Source of the DNA: Bacteroidales bacterium
GTDB taxonomy: Bacteria; Bacteroidota; Bacteroidia; Bacteroidales; JAAYJT01
Direction of reading: 5' to 3'
DNA: 63,922 nt
NCBI GenBank assembly: GCA_014860575.1
Contig: JACZJK010000061.1
Coordinates: 1 to 63,922 of the forward strand
In this document: piece by piece, positions 42,739 to 51,921 of the stretch
Layout: each line of letters begins with the position of its first letter
Position numbering within the stretch: the first letter of the stretch is position 1
Made by a program: the position numbers and the translations under genes
The notes under the pieces: model-generated
What the model was told of the DNA's origin: nothing
Database searches by the model: none
Seen by the model: only the letters and a program-made list of their open reading frames with translations

Positions 42739-45700
42739 TTAGAATGTAATATCTAAACTGAATCCATAGCTGGTAGTTTGTGGAAGAGAGAACCTCTCAA
42801 ATGAACCACCCATATTAGTATTTCCCTGTGACGTTTCCGGGTCAAGGTTGCGAAGTGCAGACCAAATTAAGAGATTTCTTGCAAACAGTGAAATACCAAC
42901 ATTTGCTGTTTTGTAAATATTCCTTGGCAGTTGAAATCTCATCGAAACTTCACGTAACTTGACAAATGAATTCTCGTGGATGTAGTATTCATCAATGTTG
43001 GATAACACATTCGTGTATAGCGATTGTACAGCCAGAGGATCATTAGATCCACCTCTTACAATATCGTTAGGGGTACCATCGGGCTTAACACCTTCATAAA
43101 TGAAAGTTGACTCCCTATCCTCAGTTACAGCCGACATACCATAAAGGTCAAGCAGTCCGTTTGATCCGGAATACATCATTCCGCCTTGTTTCCATTCAAA
43201 AACAGCGCTTAAGGAAATTGACTTGTATGAGAAAGCAGTTGTACCATTCAGGATGAAATCTGGTGAAACCTCTCCGATTACTCCTGGTTCACCTGCCTGT
43301 GGGAAACCATGGTTCCAGGCGCCTGGGTTATCAACAACAACTTTATTACCGTCTTCGTCACGTACAAACGTGGTTCCATAAATAACCGGGAAAGTATTAC
43401 CAATGCCAGCGCGGACCTGGGGTGTTACGAAACCACCCAGGAATATACTTTCTACACCAGGTGCAAGCTCGTCAACCATATTGGTAACTTTGGTATAGTT
43501 GAAGTTTAAATCCCATTGGAAATCACTTGTTTGAACCGGGGTTGTATAGAGCATAATTTCATGAGCGTCAGTAGTGACGGCACCACCGTTCATTACAAGT
43601 GTTGCTGCTCCTGTAGAACCTGCGAGAGGTACAGGGAAAATCTGATCAGTAACATTTTGTTTCGAATATGTATAGTCAATTCCTAACCTGTTGTTAAAGA
43701 ACTTCAGATCAATACCGAGTTCGTATGAAACAGTGTTCTGTGGTTTCAAGTTGGGGTCATAAAGTGCATTGTTAGGAATGTAGGCGCTAATTCCACCAAT
43801 TGGGTATTGAATTGGCGTACCAATCCAAAAACCTCCGCCATAAGCTGGAGAAATAAAGAAGTTCTCTAGGTAGTTTCCGGCTTGCCCTACTTCAGCGTAT
43901 GAAGCCCTTACTTTTGCAAATGATAGCCAATCAACTTGTTTTAATGGCTCAAGTTCAGTTGCTACAAAAGATAACGAAACAGATGGGTAGAAAAAGGTTC
44001 TGTTATCCCTTGGCATAGTTGAAACCATATCGTTTCTACCTGTTGCATTAAGGAAAAGCATAGACTTCCAGGAAAGTGATAAGCTACCAAAAAAACCTAT
44101 TGATCTGTCTTGCCACTGTTCCTCATTGGCTGTAACAACACTTGCATTGCCAATATGGTTCCATCCCGGGAAATTGAAGTTTTGACCAGTTTCAGTATAT
44201 CCCTTTGTGTTTACGTGGTTCACCTCATTACCTAACAAAATGTTGAAGTCAAAATCATCATTTATAAGCCAACCAAGCGAGGCTGTGAAAAGAGAATTGA
44301 AAATAGAATTTGTTGTACCAAAGTTGTCAATAACACCTCTGGAGTTTCCTCTACTACCATAGCCAAAGATATTTTGCAGATGAGTAGTATAAGTGTCTGC
44401 ACCTGCCTGATAACGAAGGTTCAGCTTCATACCACTTCCAATGTTAGTATTATATGCAACAAATGCATTTCCAAAGAAGCGGTTTGTGTTTTCGTTAAAG
44501 GTGTTATTGTCTGGAACCCAGTATGGATTATCGAAACTACCGCCACGGAAATATATCTGCCTTGTAGGCTCACCGGGTCTGAAATTGGGAATACCTTTTA
44601 GGTTATAGCTGGATGGTGCAGCAAGAACTCCTGTTAACGATCCATCATTAGCTCCAGACAATTTGTCCATGCTAACTGTTGAATAATTAGATGTAAAACC
44701 AACTCTGAATTTATTGTTGAGCTTTCTTTCTGCATTTATCCTGGCATTATAACGTGTCATTCCTGTATTTAATGCAATACCAGTCTGATCGGTGTTGCTG
44801 AAGCCAAGAGAGAAGTTGCCCTCATTGGTAGCTTGCGAAACACCGATGTTATTGGTCATGGTATAGCCAGTTTCATAATAATCTGTCCAGTTATTATATA
44901 CCTGTGGAGTTACCCAAGGATCTAACCCTGCCTGTTCCAACTGAACAACCCGGTACATACCTGGGTGTCCGTGGTTGTTTCCACCAAAAGTTGGATTATC
45001 TGGCAAGTCAACAATTTTGGGACCCCACGACATTGATGAATTATTAACATAATTTCCGTTAGTACCTTGTGCATAAGTTGTTTGGTAATCAGGAGTTCTG
45101 GAAACAACATCAAAGCTACTATTGTGTCCAATTGAAACAACAGGTCTTCCTACTTGATTATTTTTTCCACTCTTGGTGGTAATAATAATCACACCGTTGG
45201 AGGCGCGAATACCATAAAGCGCTGCAGCAGCCTGACCTTTGAGAATGTCAATGCTTTCAATATCGGCAGGGTTGATGTCAATTGCACGGTTTGAGATATC
45301 AGATCCTGTTACACTATTTCCTGTAGAATAAGCTGGAGTGGATGCTATTGGCATACCATCAATAACGTACAGGGGAGTATTGTTACCAGTGAAGGAACGG
45401 GCGCCCCTGATTTGAAACTGAGTAGATGCTCCGGGCATACCACTTGAAGGTTTAATGTCAACACCTGCAATTTTCCCTTGTAATGCACCAAGCAAACTTG
45501 TGTTACCTGTTCGTGCAATGTCTTCATTGGTAACAGCCTGAACGGCATAACCAAGTGATTTTTTCTCTCTTGAAATTCCTAGTGCGGTAACTACCACACC
45601 TTCAAGATCGAATACATCTGATTCGAGAGATACATTCACTTCGGTCCGGCCTTCGAAGTAAACTTCTACTGTTTTTTTGCCAATGAATGCGAAAACAAGA

Positions 45701-45906
45701 ACAGTTGCAGTTTCGGGAACGACGATCTGGTATTTCCCGCTATTGTCAGTGGTGACACCTATTGTGGTTCCTTTCACCATGACGGTAGCGCCTGGAATGC
45801 CACTACTATCCTCCGTGCTGGTCACAGTTCCTGTGATCGTTTTTTGGGCGAACACAACTTGCACCGCAAAAAACATGCAGGCAAGCAGAATGATAATTTT
45901 TCTCAT
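42739..45906 (-). CDS. SusC/RagA family TonB-linked outer-membrane protein (locus 2)
   Basis: A 1055-residue SusC homologue with signal peptide (MRKIIILLACMFFAVQVVFAQ), CarboxypepD_reg-like domain (KTITGTVTSTEDSSGIPGATVMVKGTTIGVTTDNSGKY), the junction GVVVTALGISREKKSLGYA, plug with LYVIDGMPIAS and LKGQAAAALYGIRASNGVIIITTKSG, and a barrel that ends SFSLDITF. It is the first gene of its operon and has a good Bacteroidota promoter 144 bases upstream. No ECF sigma/anti-sigma pair is adjacent, so regulation is not visible beyond the promoter. Confidence 0.95.
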   Translation of the reverse strand: MRKIIILLACMFFAVQVVFAQKTITGTVTSTEDSSGIPGATVMVKGTTIGVTTDNSGKYQIVVPETATVLVFAFIGKKTVEVYFEGRTEVNVSLESDVFDLEGVVVTALGISREKKSLGYAVQAVTNEDIARTGNTSLLGALQGKIAGVDIKPSSGMPGASTQFQIRGARSFTGNNTPLYVIDGMPIASTPAYSTGNSVTGSDISNRAIDINPADIESIDILKGQAAAALYGIRASNGVIIITTKSGKNNQVGRPVVSIGHNSSFDVVSRTPDYQTTYAQGTNGNYVNNSSMSWGPKIVDLPDNPTFGGNNHGHPGMYRVVQLEQAGLDPWVTPQVYNNWTDYYETGYTMTNNIGVSQATNEGNFSLGFSNTDQTGIALNTGMTRYNARINAERKLNNKFRVGFTSNYSTVSMDKLSGANDGSLTGVLAAPSSYNLKGIPNFRPGEPTRQIYFRGGSFDNPYWVPDNNTFNENTNRFFGNAFVAYNTNIGSGMKLNLRYQAGADTYTTHLQNIFGYGSRGNSRGVIDNFGTTNSIFNSLFTASLGWLINDDFDFNILLGNEVNHVNTKGYTETGQNFNFPGWNHIGNASVVTANEEQWQDRSIGFFGSLSLSWKSMLFLNATGRNDMVSTMPRDNRTFFYPSVSLSFVATELEPLKQVDWLSFAKVRASYAEVGQAGNYLENFFISPAYGGGFWIGTPIQYPIGGISAYIPNNALYDPNLKPQNTVSYELGIDLKFFNNRLGIDYTYSKQNVTDQIFPVPLAGSTGAATLVMNGGAVTTDAHEIMLYTTPVQTSDFQWDLNFNYTKVTNMVDELAPGVESIFLGGFVTPQVRAGIGNTFPVIYGTTFVRDEDGNKVVVDNPGAWNHGFPQAGEPGVIGEVSPDFILNGTTAFSYKSISLSAVFEWKQGGMMYSGSNGLLDLYGMSAVTEDRESTFIYEGVKPDGTPNDIVRGGSNDPLAVQSLYTNVLSNIDEYYIHENSFVKLREVSMRFQLPRNIYKTANVGISLFARNLLIWSALRNLDPETSQGNTNMGGSFERFSLPQTTSYGFSLDITF

Positions 45907-46049
45907 AATTGATTAAATTTAGTTAGAAATGGTTAAACACTGATTAAATTGAATTGCTCGTTTGTTCATGAATATGTATTTGGTGAAACATTGCTATAGA
46001 TTACCAATTTAGTGGGAATGCCTATATGAATCCGACTGCTAAATTAGGA

Positions 46050-46082
46050 CAAAGATATAATTTATTAACAATATTTAACAAA
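46050..46082 (-). promoter_or_regulatory. Bacteroidota-type promoter of SusC locus 2
   Basis: On the minus strand the bases read TTTG (46082-46079), 21 bases, then TATCTTTG (46057-46050), an exact -7 match with suitable spacing. Transcription would start near 46044 and leave a leader of about 138 bases before the SusC ATG. Confidence 0.6.
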
Positions 46083-46155
46083 AAAATAATCTTTGCTTAA
46101 TAATTGAATAACAGCTACCTATTCTGGGATTACGCTAATTCGAGAGTGATTTAAA

Positions 46156-47694
46156 TTATTCAAGTTCACCAATATGGGTTTCAACATCTTGTAAAATCTC
46201 GTTTGACTTTACCAACGACTTCATTTTGTTGTGATCAGGAAAGAGTGGGCGGTCAATATCAAGGTATTCAACATAGCGCCTGATCACTTCACGAGCTTTA
46301 TTGGTTCCTGTGCCGTATAAATAAGGTGTTTCGTATTTCTCCCTCAGGTCGAGTGCCTGTGCTGCAGCCATGAATTCAATGCCAAGAATTCCGTAAGCAT
46401 TGTCCAGGATTTTGAAGTTTTTTAATGCAGTATTCATGCCCATAGAAACAAAATCTTCCTGATCAGCAGCGGCAGGAATTGACTGAATACTTGCCGGCAT
46501 CGAAAGTATGCGTTGTTCAACAATTTGCATATCGGCTGTGTATTGGCTCAACATCAGTCCGCTGAACATTCCAGCACCTTTGGTTAAAAATGGAGGCAAA
46601 CCTACACTTAGCGCCGGATTGTTCAGGCGGTTCATCCTGCGTTCGGATAGAACACTGACCATAGTAACTGCCGCTCCAATCATATCCATTGGCAAACAAA
46701 CAGGGGAACCCTGGAAATTAGCGCCTGAAAGCTGAATGTTTTCTTCAGGGAAAAATATAGGATTATCACCAACTCCGTTTAATTCTATCTCAACCTGTTT
46801 TTTCGCCCAGGCAACGGCATCGTGTGCAGCACCAATTACTTGCGGCGTCGAACGCATGGAGTAAGCATCCTGAACCTTTACTTTCATGCGTTTTTCAATC
46901 AAATCGCCACCGGCAGCTACTTTGCGGATTGCTGCTGCGCTTCTTACTGCTCCCGGGAAACCTCTGACTTCATGAATCCTGTGGTTATAAGGACCAAAGT
47001 TGGCTTTGAGCGCTTCAAGTGTCATGGCGCATGCAATCTCTGCTTGCTTGAGCCAGCGGTTGGTGTCGTACAACATGATGGCGCTCATGCCTGTTAATAC
47101 ATTAGAGCCGTTGATGGTTGCAAGCCCATCGCGGGCAAGCAAACCAGGAACCGGAATCCCGGCGCGATCCAGCGCTTCTTTGCCATCAAGTAATTCTCCT
47201 TTATAAAATGCATGACCTTCACCCATCATCAATAATGCAATCTGCGACATTGGTGCAAGGTCGCCGCAAGCTCCTACCGATCCCTTTTCGCAAACATGGG
47301 GAGTTACTCCTTTATTAAGCATATCCACCAGTGTTTGAGTAATTTCAAGCCTGCAACCTGAATTGCCATGCGCATGAACATTTACACGGCTTACCATAGC
47401 AGCCCTTACCCATTCTTCGGGCATGGGGTCACCTATTCCTGCGGCATGGTTATACACAAGATATTTCTGAAAATCTTTCACCTGGTCGTCGTTGAGCACA
47501 ACTTCCGAAAATTCTCCAATACCTGTATTTACGCCATACATAATTTCTTTGGCGACGATTTTTCTTTCAAGCATCTCACGACAGGTGTTGATGCGGGAAA
47601 TAGCATCAGGATGCAGTTCAATTTTTTCGTGATGCCTTGCTACTTTTACAAGGTCTTCGATGGTCAGATTGTTTCCGTTGATGATGAGGGTCAT
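46156..47694 (-). CDS. aromatic amino acid lyase (HAL/PAL family) with Ala-Cys-Gly MIO triad
   Basis: A 512-residue ammonia-lyase/aminomutase superfamily protein. It has Y53 of MYGVNTGIGEF, the YNHAAGIG segment, the triad in GSVGACGDLAPMSQIALL, TINGSNVLTGMSA, GDNPIFFPEEN, and GIEFMAAAQALDLRE with the Glu used by histidine-type enzymes. The cofactor triad is Ala142-Cys143-Gly144 where almost all relatives have Ala-Ser-Gly. A Cys at this position is known to allow MIO formation when engineered in Pseudomonas HAL, so activity is plausible. Substrate could be His, Phe or Tyr. It is upstream of the SusC locus 2 promoter; no other hut gene is near. Confidence 0.85.
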   Translation of the reverse strand: MTLIINGNNLTIEDLVKVARHHEKIELHPDAISRINTCREMLERKIVAKEIMYGVNTGIGEFSEVVLNDDQVKDFQKYLVYNHAAGIGDPMPEEWVRAAMVSRVNVHAHGNSGCRLEITQTLVDMLNKGVTPHVCEKGSVGACGDLAPMSQIALLMMGEGHAFYKGELLDGKEALDRAGIPVPGLLARDGLATINGSNVLTGMSAIMLYDTNRWLKQAEIACAMTLEALKANFGPYNHRIHEVRGFPGAVRSAAAIRKVAAGGDLIEKRMKVKVQDAYSMRSTPQVIGAAHDAVAWAKKQVEIELNGVGDNPIFFPEENIQLSGANFQGSPVCLPMDMIGAAVTMVSVLSERRMNRLNNPALSVGLPPFLTKGAGMFSGLMLSQYTADMQIVEQRILSMPASIQSIPAAADQEDFVSMGMNTALKNFKILDNAYGILGIEFMAAAQALDLREKYETPYLYGTGTNKAREVIRRYVEYLDIDRPLFPDHNKMKSLVKSNEILQDVETHIGELE

Positions 47695-47720
47695 GAATGT
47701 AAATTTTAGTTCAATGTTAT

Positions 47721-47912
47721 AGGTTCAAAGTTCAAAGTTCAATGTTTTGTGTTACTGGTTGCTTGTTGCAGGTTGCTGATTGCAGGTTACTGATTGCTTG
47801 TTCGTTGTTTCTTGATTCTTGTTTCTTGTCTCTTGTCTCTTATCTCTTATTTCTTGCCACTCGTCCCTCGTCCCTTTGTCATTTCTCACTTTCTCCTTTT
47901 CTCTCATTCTCA
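47721..47912 (+). repeat. low-complexity intergenic tract
   Basis: Drifting short phrases fill the gap between the lyase and the GNAT gene: TTCAAAGTTCAAAG, then GTTGCTTGTTGCAGGTTGCTGATTG, then TTTCTTGTCTCTTGTCTC and CTCGTCCCTCGTCCC. No gene is credible; short frames here are composition artefacts. Confidence 0.7.
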
Positions 47913-47916
47913 ATCC

Positions 47917-49098
47917 TCAACTCCCCTTCGTCCTGTTATCCGCCGGAATTACACCTGCTCTTTTTCCTACACCTTCCTTAAATAATTTCCTGTAAGTGAT
48001 ATGGCGTTTTGAAAAAGTGCTCTCAACAGCAGCATGAAGTGCCTGCATCTTTGGGTTGAAGTCGCCCACCCAGGCAAGTTCAACTTCTTTGTAGCTGGGT
48101 TTGTGCTGCATCATCTTATCCATGTGCCAGAAAATTGCCGATTCAATACCATACCGCTGAAAGCGTGGAATTACACCCATCACCGTTATACGGGCTTTGG
48201 TATATTTGATTTTGCGTTTGATGTTAAGGAACCGGAGTTTATCGAACAAATTCATTTTTCCATTAAAATGTTTCAGTAACTGGTTGGCATCCGGTAGCAT
48301 GACCAGGAAAGCAACAGGCTTATCATCATGATAAACAAACCAGATAAATTCTTCATCAAGGATATGTTTTGCCTGTTTAAATTCTTTTCTCAGCACATCT
48401 AGGTCAAGCGGTGTAAAGTGTTCATGGTAAACCCATGCCTGGTCATATATTTCTTTAACATCTTTCAGGTATTTTTCAGCATTTGCCGAACTGAAATTTT
48501 CATATTTGAAACCTGGTTTTTGCCTGATCCAATCGGCAATCTTCCAGAAACGCTCAGGGAATTTTTTAGTGAGGTCAAGCTTGTTGGTGATTTGTTCGAA
48601 GAAATTATAGAACCCATAAGCTTCAAAAAATTTCTTGTAATAAGGCAGGTGATAGTTCATGCCGTAGCTTGGGTTATCAAAACCTTCTACCAGCAATCCC
48701 CAATAGCTTTCGTTTTCCCCGAAATTAATGGGGCCGTCCATGGCTTCGAGCCCGGCTTTTTCGAGCCAGTTTTTGCAAGTATCAAATAACAGGAAGGCAG
48801 CTTCCTGGTTATCAATGCATTCAAAAAATCCCATACCACCTGTTGGCTGTTCATATTTGTTCGCTTTTGCCCAGTTGTAAAATGCTGCAACGCGGCCAAT
48901 CAATTTGCCATGATCGTCCTTCAATATCCAACGGCAGGCATCACCGTTATTAAAAAACGTGTTTTTGTCAGGGTTAAAGATGCTTTCGATATCGGCATCC
49001 AGGGGGCAAACAAAATTAGGGTCGTGGCTATAAATTACCCTTATAGTTTCATGAAACTGCTTAATTGTTTTACGATCAGCAACTTGTATTATTTGCAT
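47917..49098 (-). CDS. GNAT-superfamily-like protein
   Basis: A 393-residue cytosolic protein of a Bacteroidota family related to N-acetyltransferases. The N-terminal part has VIYSHDPNFVCPLDADIESIFNP and GRVAAFYN, the centre GPINFGENESYWGLLVEGFDNPSYGMNYHLPYY, and the C-terminal half a GNAT-type beta-bulge region with VMGVIPRFQRYGIESAIFWHMDK, where the family's Q/R-x-x-G/A cofactor loop is represented by QRYGIE. Substrate unknown. A good divergent promoter lies upstream (49146-49173). Confidence 0.8.
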   Translation of the reverse strand: MQIIQVADRKTIKQFHETIRVIYSHDPNFVCPLDADIESIFNPDKNTFFNNGDACRWILKDDHGKLIGRVAAFYNWAKANKYEQPTGGMGFFECIDNQEAAFLLFDTCKNWLEKAGLEAMDGPINFGENESYWGLLVEGFDNPSYGMNYHLPYYKKFFEAYGFYNFFEQITNKLDLTKKFPERFWKIADWIRQKPGFKYENFSSANAEKYLKDVKEIYDQAWVYHEHFTPLDLDVLRKEFKQAKHILDEEFIWFVYHDDKPVAFLVMLPDANQLLKHFNGKMNLFDKLRFLNIKRKIKYTKARITVMGVIPRFQRYGIESAIFWHMDKMMQHKPSYKEVELAWVGDFNPKMQALHAAVESTFSKRHITYRKLFKEGVGKRAGVIPADNRTKGS

Positions 49099-49145
49099 GA
49101 AGATGGTGTTGGTTTACAGGCTAGCAAAATCAGCAGGATTATACG

Positions 49146-49173
49146 CAAATATATAACATTCCCGTTATTCCAA
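49146..49173 (-). promoter_or_regulatory. candidate promoter of the GNAT-like gene
   Basis: On the minus strand: TTGG (49173-49170), about 16 bases, TATATTTG (49153-49146). Exact TAnnTTTG match 48 bases from the ATG. Confidence 0.5.
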
Positions 49174-49203
49174 GTATTCTCAATAATATTTTCTGACTAA
49201 GCA

Positions 49204-49238
49204 TTTGAGAATTGCCTGTTATTAAATGGTTAAATTTG
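49204..49238 (+). promoter_or_regulatory. Bacteroidota-type promoter of the LptF/G-like gene
   Basis: TTTG (49204-49207), 23 bases, TAAATTTG (49231-49238). Leader of about 135 bases before the ATG at 49380. Confidence 0.5.
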
Positions 49239-49379
49239 CAGCGATTTTTTTCGGCCCTAAACTTTAATTTGGGCAGCAAATATTGATAGATGATCGGTTT
49301 CATTAACGTTTAAACAACCCTAAGGCAATTCCAATCCTCAACAGCTGAAATCGTGAAATTGTGAATCTGAAATCTCATA

Positions 49380-50822
49380 ATGAAGAAAATTGATTTTTTG
49401 TTACTGAAAGCATACATCGGCCCATTGGTGCTGACTTTCTTCATTGCTATTTTTGTTCTATTGATGCAGTTTGTGTGGAAGTATGTTGATGACCTGGTCG
49501 GAAAGGGTTTGCCCTGGAATGTGGTGGCCGAGCTGATGTTTTATGCATCTTCCACATTTGTGCCAATGGCGCTTCCGCTGGCAATTTTGCTATCCTCGCT
49601 CATGACTTTTGGGAACCTCGGTGAACATTATGAACTTGTTGCCACCAAAGCTGCAGGCGTTTCGCTTCGCCGGGTGATGACCCCGTTGATTTTTTTATCA
49701 GTGGCTATTGGCATTGGAGCATTCTATTTTTCCAATATTGTATTGCCTATTGCGAACCTTAAGTTCCGCTCAATTCTCTACGATGTGCGGCAACAGAAAC
49801 TGGCGTTCAATATAAAAGAAGGTATTTATTACGATGGCCTTGAGGGGTATGTGATCAGGGTAGGTAACAAGGAAAATGACGGGAAAACCATCCGTGATGT
49901 GATGATTTACGACCACACCGATGCCATGGGCAATACCACTGTTACCCTCGCAGAATGGGGAACTATGGAGCAAACACCCGACGGACGGTTTCTGATTCTT
50001 ACGCTGAATAACGGTTATAGTTATGATGATAAGCCCGATCGCAGCGATCCGGAAAACTCCCCCTTCCTCAGGATGGGTTTTGATAAAGAAGTGAGACGAT
50101 TTGATTTGTCTGGCTTTGAACTCAACAGAACTGACGAGGATCTTTTCAGGCACAATTACCAGATGTTCAACCTCCGACAGCTTGAATATTCCCGCGATTC
50201 GCTTACCAACTTGTTCGTTCAGCGCCGTGAAAATTTCGCAAAAACCATGGGTCAAAACTATTATTACTTTTCACGCCTCGATTCAACCAAGATTGTAAAA
50301 CCGGATTCCACGCTTGTGTTTCACGGCGATTTTATTGCCGGGATCAATCATGAAGAACGACAGAAAGCAATAGAAGCTGCAATGAATTCAGCCCGTGCAG
50401 TGAAATCTACACTCGAAGGCACAAAATCAAGTTTTTCGGGGCAGCTCAGGCATATCCGCAGGCATTATATTGAATGGCACCGCAAATATACTCTGTCTGT
50501 TGCCTGCCTGATATTATTCTTCGTCGGCGCGCCTTTAGGAGCTATTATCCGTAAAGGTGGATTAGGATTGCCACTAGTGGTTTCTACCTTATTATTTGTA
50601 TTGTTCCATATTGCATCAACCACAGGCGATAAATATGTGAGAACCGGGGTGATGGACCCCTGGGTTGGTATGTGGTTGTCGTCGGCGCTTTTTTTGCCGC
50701 TGGGCATCTGGCTTACGTATAAAGCTGTTACCGATTCGCCGCTCATGGATTCCGATGCATGGGGAAAGATTTTTCGCAAAAGGGATAAAAATAGTTCAGA
50801 AAATATAAAAACATCAGCATGA
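49380..50822 (+). CDS. LptF/LptG family permease
   Basis: A 480-residue YjgP/YjgQ family membrane protein: three transmembrane helices at each end with a periplasmic beta-jellyroll-type domain between (about 130-370, with WGTMEQTPDGRFLILTLNNGYSYDD). The N-terminal block LLLKAYIGPLVLTFFIAIFVLLMQFVWKY and the LATKAAGVSLRRVMTPL-type segment (ELVATKAAGVSLRRVM) are diagnostic. With LptBC it extracts lipopolysaccharide from the inner membrane. The long periplasmic insert is usual in Bacteroidota. Its stop overlaps the gmd start by four bases (ATGA), so translation is coupled to a gene for GDP-sugar synthesis. Confidence 0.93.
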   Translation: MKKIDFLLLKAYIGPLVLTFFIAIFVLLMQFVWKYVDDLVGKGLPWNVVAELMFYASSTFVPMALPLAILLSSLMTFGNLGEHYELVATKAAGVSLRRVMTPLIFLSVAIGIGAFYFSNIVLPIANLKFRSILYDVRQQKLAFNIKEGIYYDGLEGYVIRVGNKENDGKTIRDVMIYDHTDAMGNTTVTLAEWGTMEQTPDGRFLILTLNNGYSYDDKPDRSDPENSPFLRMGFDKEVRRFDLSGFELNRTDEDLFRHNYQMFNLRQLEYSRDSLTNLFVQRRENFAKTMGQNYYYFSRLDSTKIVKPDSTLVFHGDFIAGINHEERQKAIEAAMNSARAVKSTLEGTKSSFSGQLRHIRRHYIEWHRKYTLSVACLILFFVGAPLGAIIRKGGLGLPLVVSTLLFVLFHIASTTGDKYVRTGVMDPWVGMWLSSALFLPLGIWLTYKAVTDSPLMDSDAWGKIFRKRDKNSSENIKTSA

Positions 50823-51835
50823 AGAAAATTGCATTTATTACTGGAATTACCGGTCAGGATGGCGCCTATCTCGCCGAAATGTTGCTTGAAAAAGATTATA
50901 AGGTTGTTGGTGGCTTCCGGAGGTTAAGCACACCCAATTTCTGCCGCCTCGAAGAATTGGGAATTTCCCGCAAACTTCACCTTGTTGAAACCGACCTGCT
51001 CGACGCCAGCAATCTCACCCGCATCATCAGGGAAGTGAGGCCAACCGAGGTTTATAATCTTGGAGCCCAGAGTTTCGTGGCCCATTCTTTCAAAAATCCG
51101 ATCCTTACAGGAAATGTTACCGGAATGGGAGTAACGAACTTGCTTGAGGCCGTCAGAATTGTAGATCCGGGAATTAGGTTCTACCAGGCTTCAACTTCTG
51201 AGTTATTTGGTCAGGCAAGGGAGTTCCCGCAAAATGAAAATACACCTTTTTATCCCCGCAGTCCTTACGCCGTAGCCAAACTTTACGGGCATTGGATGAC
51301 TATAAACTACCGCGAATCCTACAATATATTTGGCACTACCGGCATCTTATTCAATCATGAATCGCCACTCCGGGGTGTTGAATTTGTAACCCGGAAAATT
51401 ACCGATGCCATCGCGAAAATTTATCATGGGAAACAGAATTATTTTGACATTGGCAACATGGACGTTAAACGCGACTGGGGCTTTGCAAAGGATTTTGTTG
51501 AAGGTATGTGGATGATGATGCAAGCCGATAAACCTGATAATTTTGTTCTTGCCACCAACGAATCACATTCCGTAAGGGAATGGATTGAGGTTTGTTTTCA
51601 GTTTATTGGAAAGGAAATTGAATGGGAAGGGCAGGGTGAGAGAGAAACCGGCCGGGATTCAAAAACAGGTAAGGTACTGGTTAAAGTTAACCCGGAATTT
51701 TATCGTCCTGCCGAAGTTGAATTTCTTATTGGCGATTATTCAAAGGCAAAGCGCGAACTGGGTTGGGAACCCAAAGTTCGGTTCAATGAGCTTGCAGAAC
51801 TGATGCTCAAATCAGACCTGGAGAAGAATAAATAA
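50819..51835 (+). CDS. gmd: GDP-mannose 4,6-dehydratase
   Basis: A 338-residue short-chain dehydrogenase family enzyme converting GDP-mannose to GDP-4-keto-6-deoxymannose, precursor of fucose, rhamnose or perosamine units. Seen: the nucleotide loop GITGQDGAYLAEMLL, NLGAQSFVAHSF, the catalytic STSELFGQ with Ser/Thr-Glu, YPRSPYAVAKLYGHW with the Tyr-x3-Lys pair, and NHESPLRGVEFVTRKI. It is at the short end of the family length range. It overlaps the LptF/G-like gene and faces two glycosyltransferases, so envelope glycan assembly is likely. Confidence 0.95.
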   Translation: MKKIAFITGITGQDGAYLAEMLLEKDYKVVGGFRRLSTPNFCRLEELGISRKLHLVETDLLDASNLTRIIREVRPTEVYNLGAQSFVAHSFKNPILTGNVTGMGVTNLLEAVRIVDPGIRFYQASTSELFGQAREFPQNENTPFYPRSPYAVAKLYGHWMTINYRESYNIFGTTGILFNHESPLRGVEFVTRKITDAIAKIYHGKQNYFDIGNMDVKRDWGFAKDFVEGMWMMMQADKPDNFVLATNESHSVREWIEVCFQFIGKEIEWEGQGERETGRDSKTGKVLVKVNPEFYRPAEVEFLIGDYSKAKRELGWEPKVRFNELAELMLKSDLEKNK

Positions 51836-51921
51836 GACTAAAGAGTTGGCAGTTTCCAGTTTCCAGTTAGCAAGTGGCAGTAGGCCAAAATCTGAAATCA
51901 AGAATTTTGAATTGAACTAGC

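Noticed and set aside
47742-47985. Two overlapping frames in the low-complexity tract
   Set aside because: Leu/Ser/Cys-rich composition reflects the TTCTTGTCTC-type repeats; not a gene.
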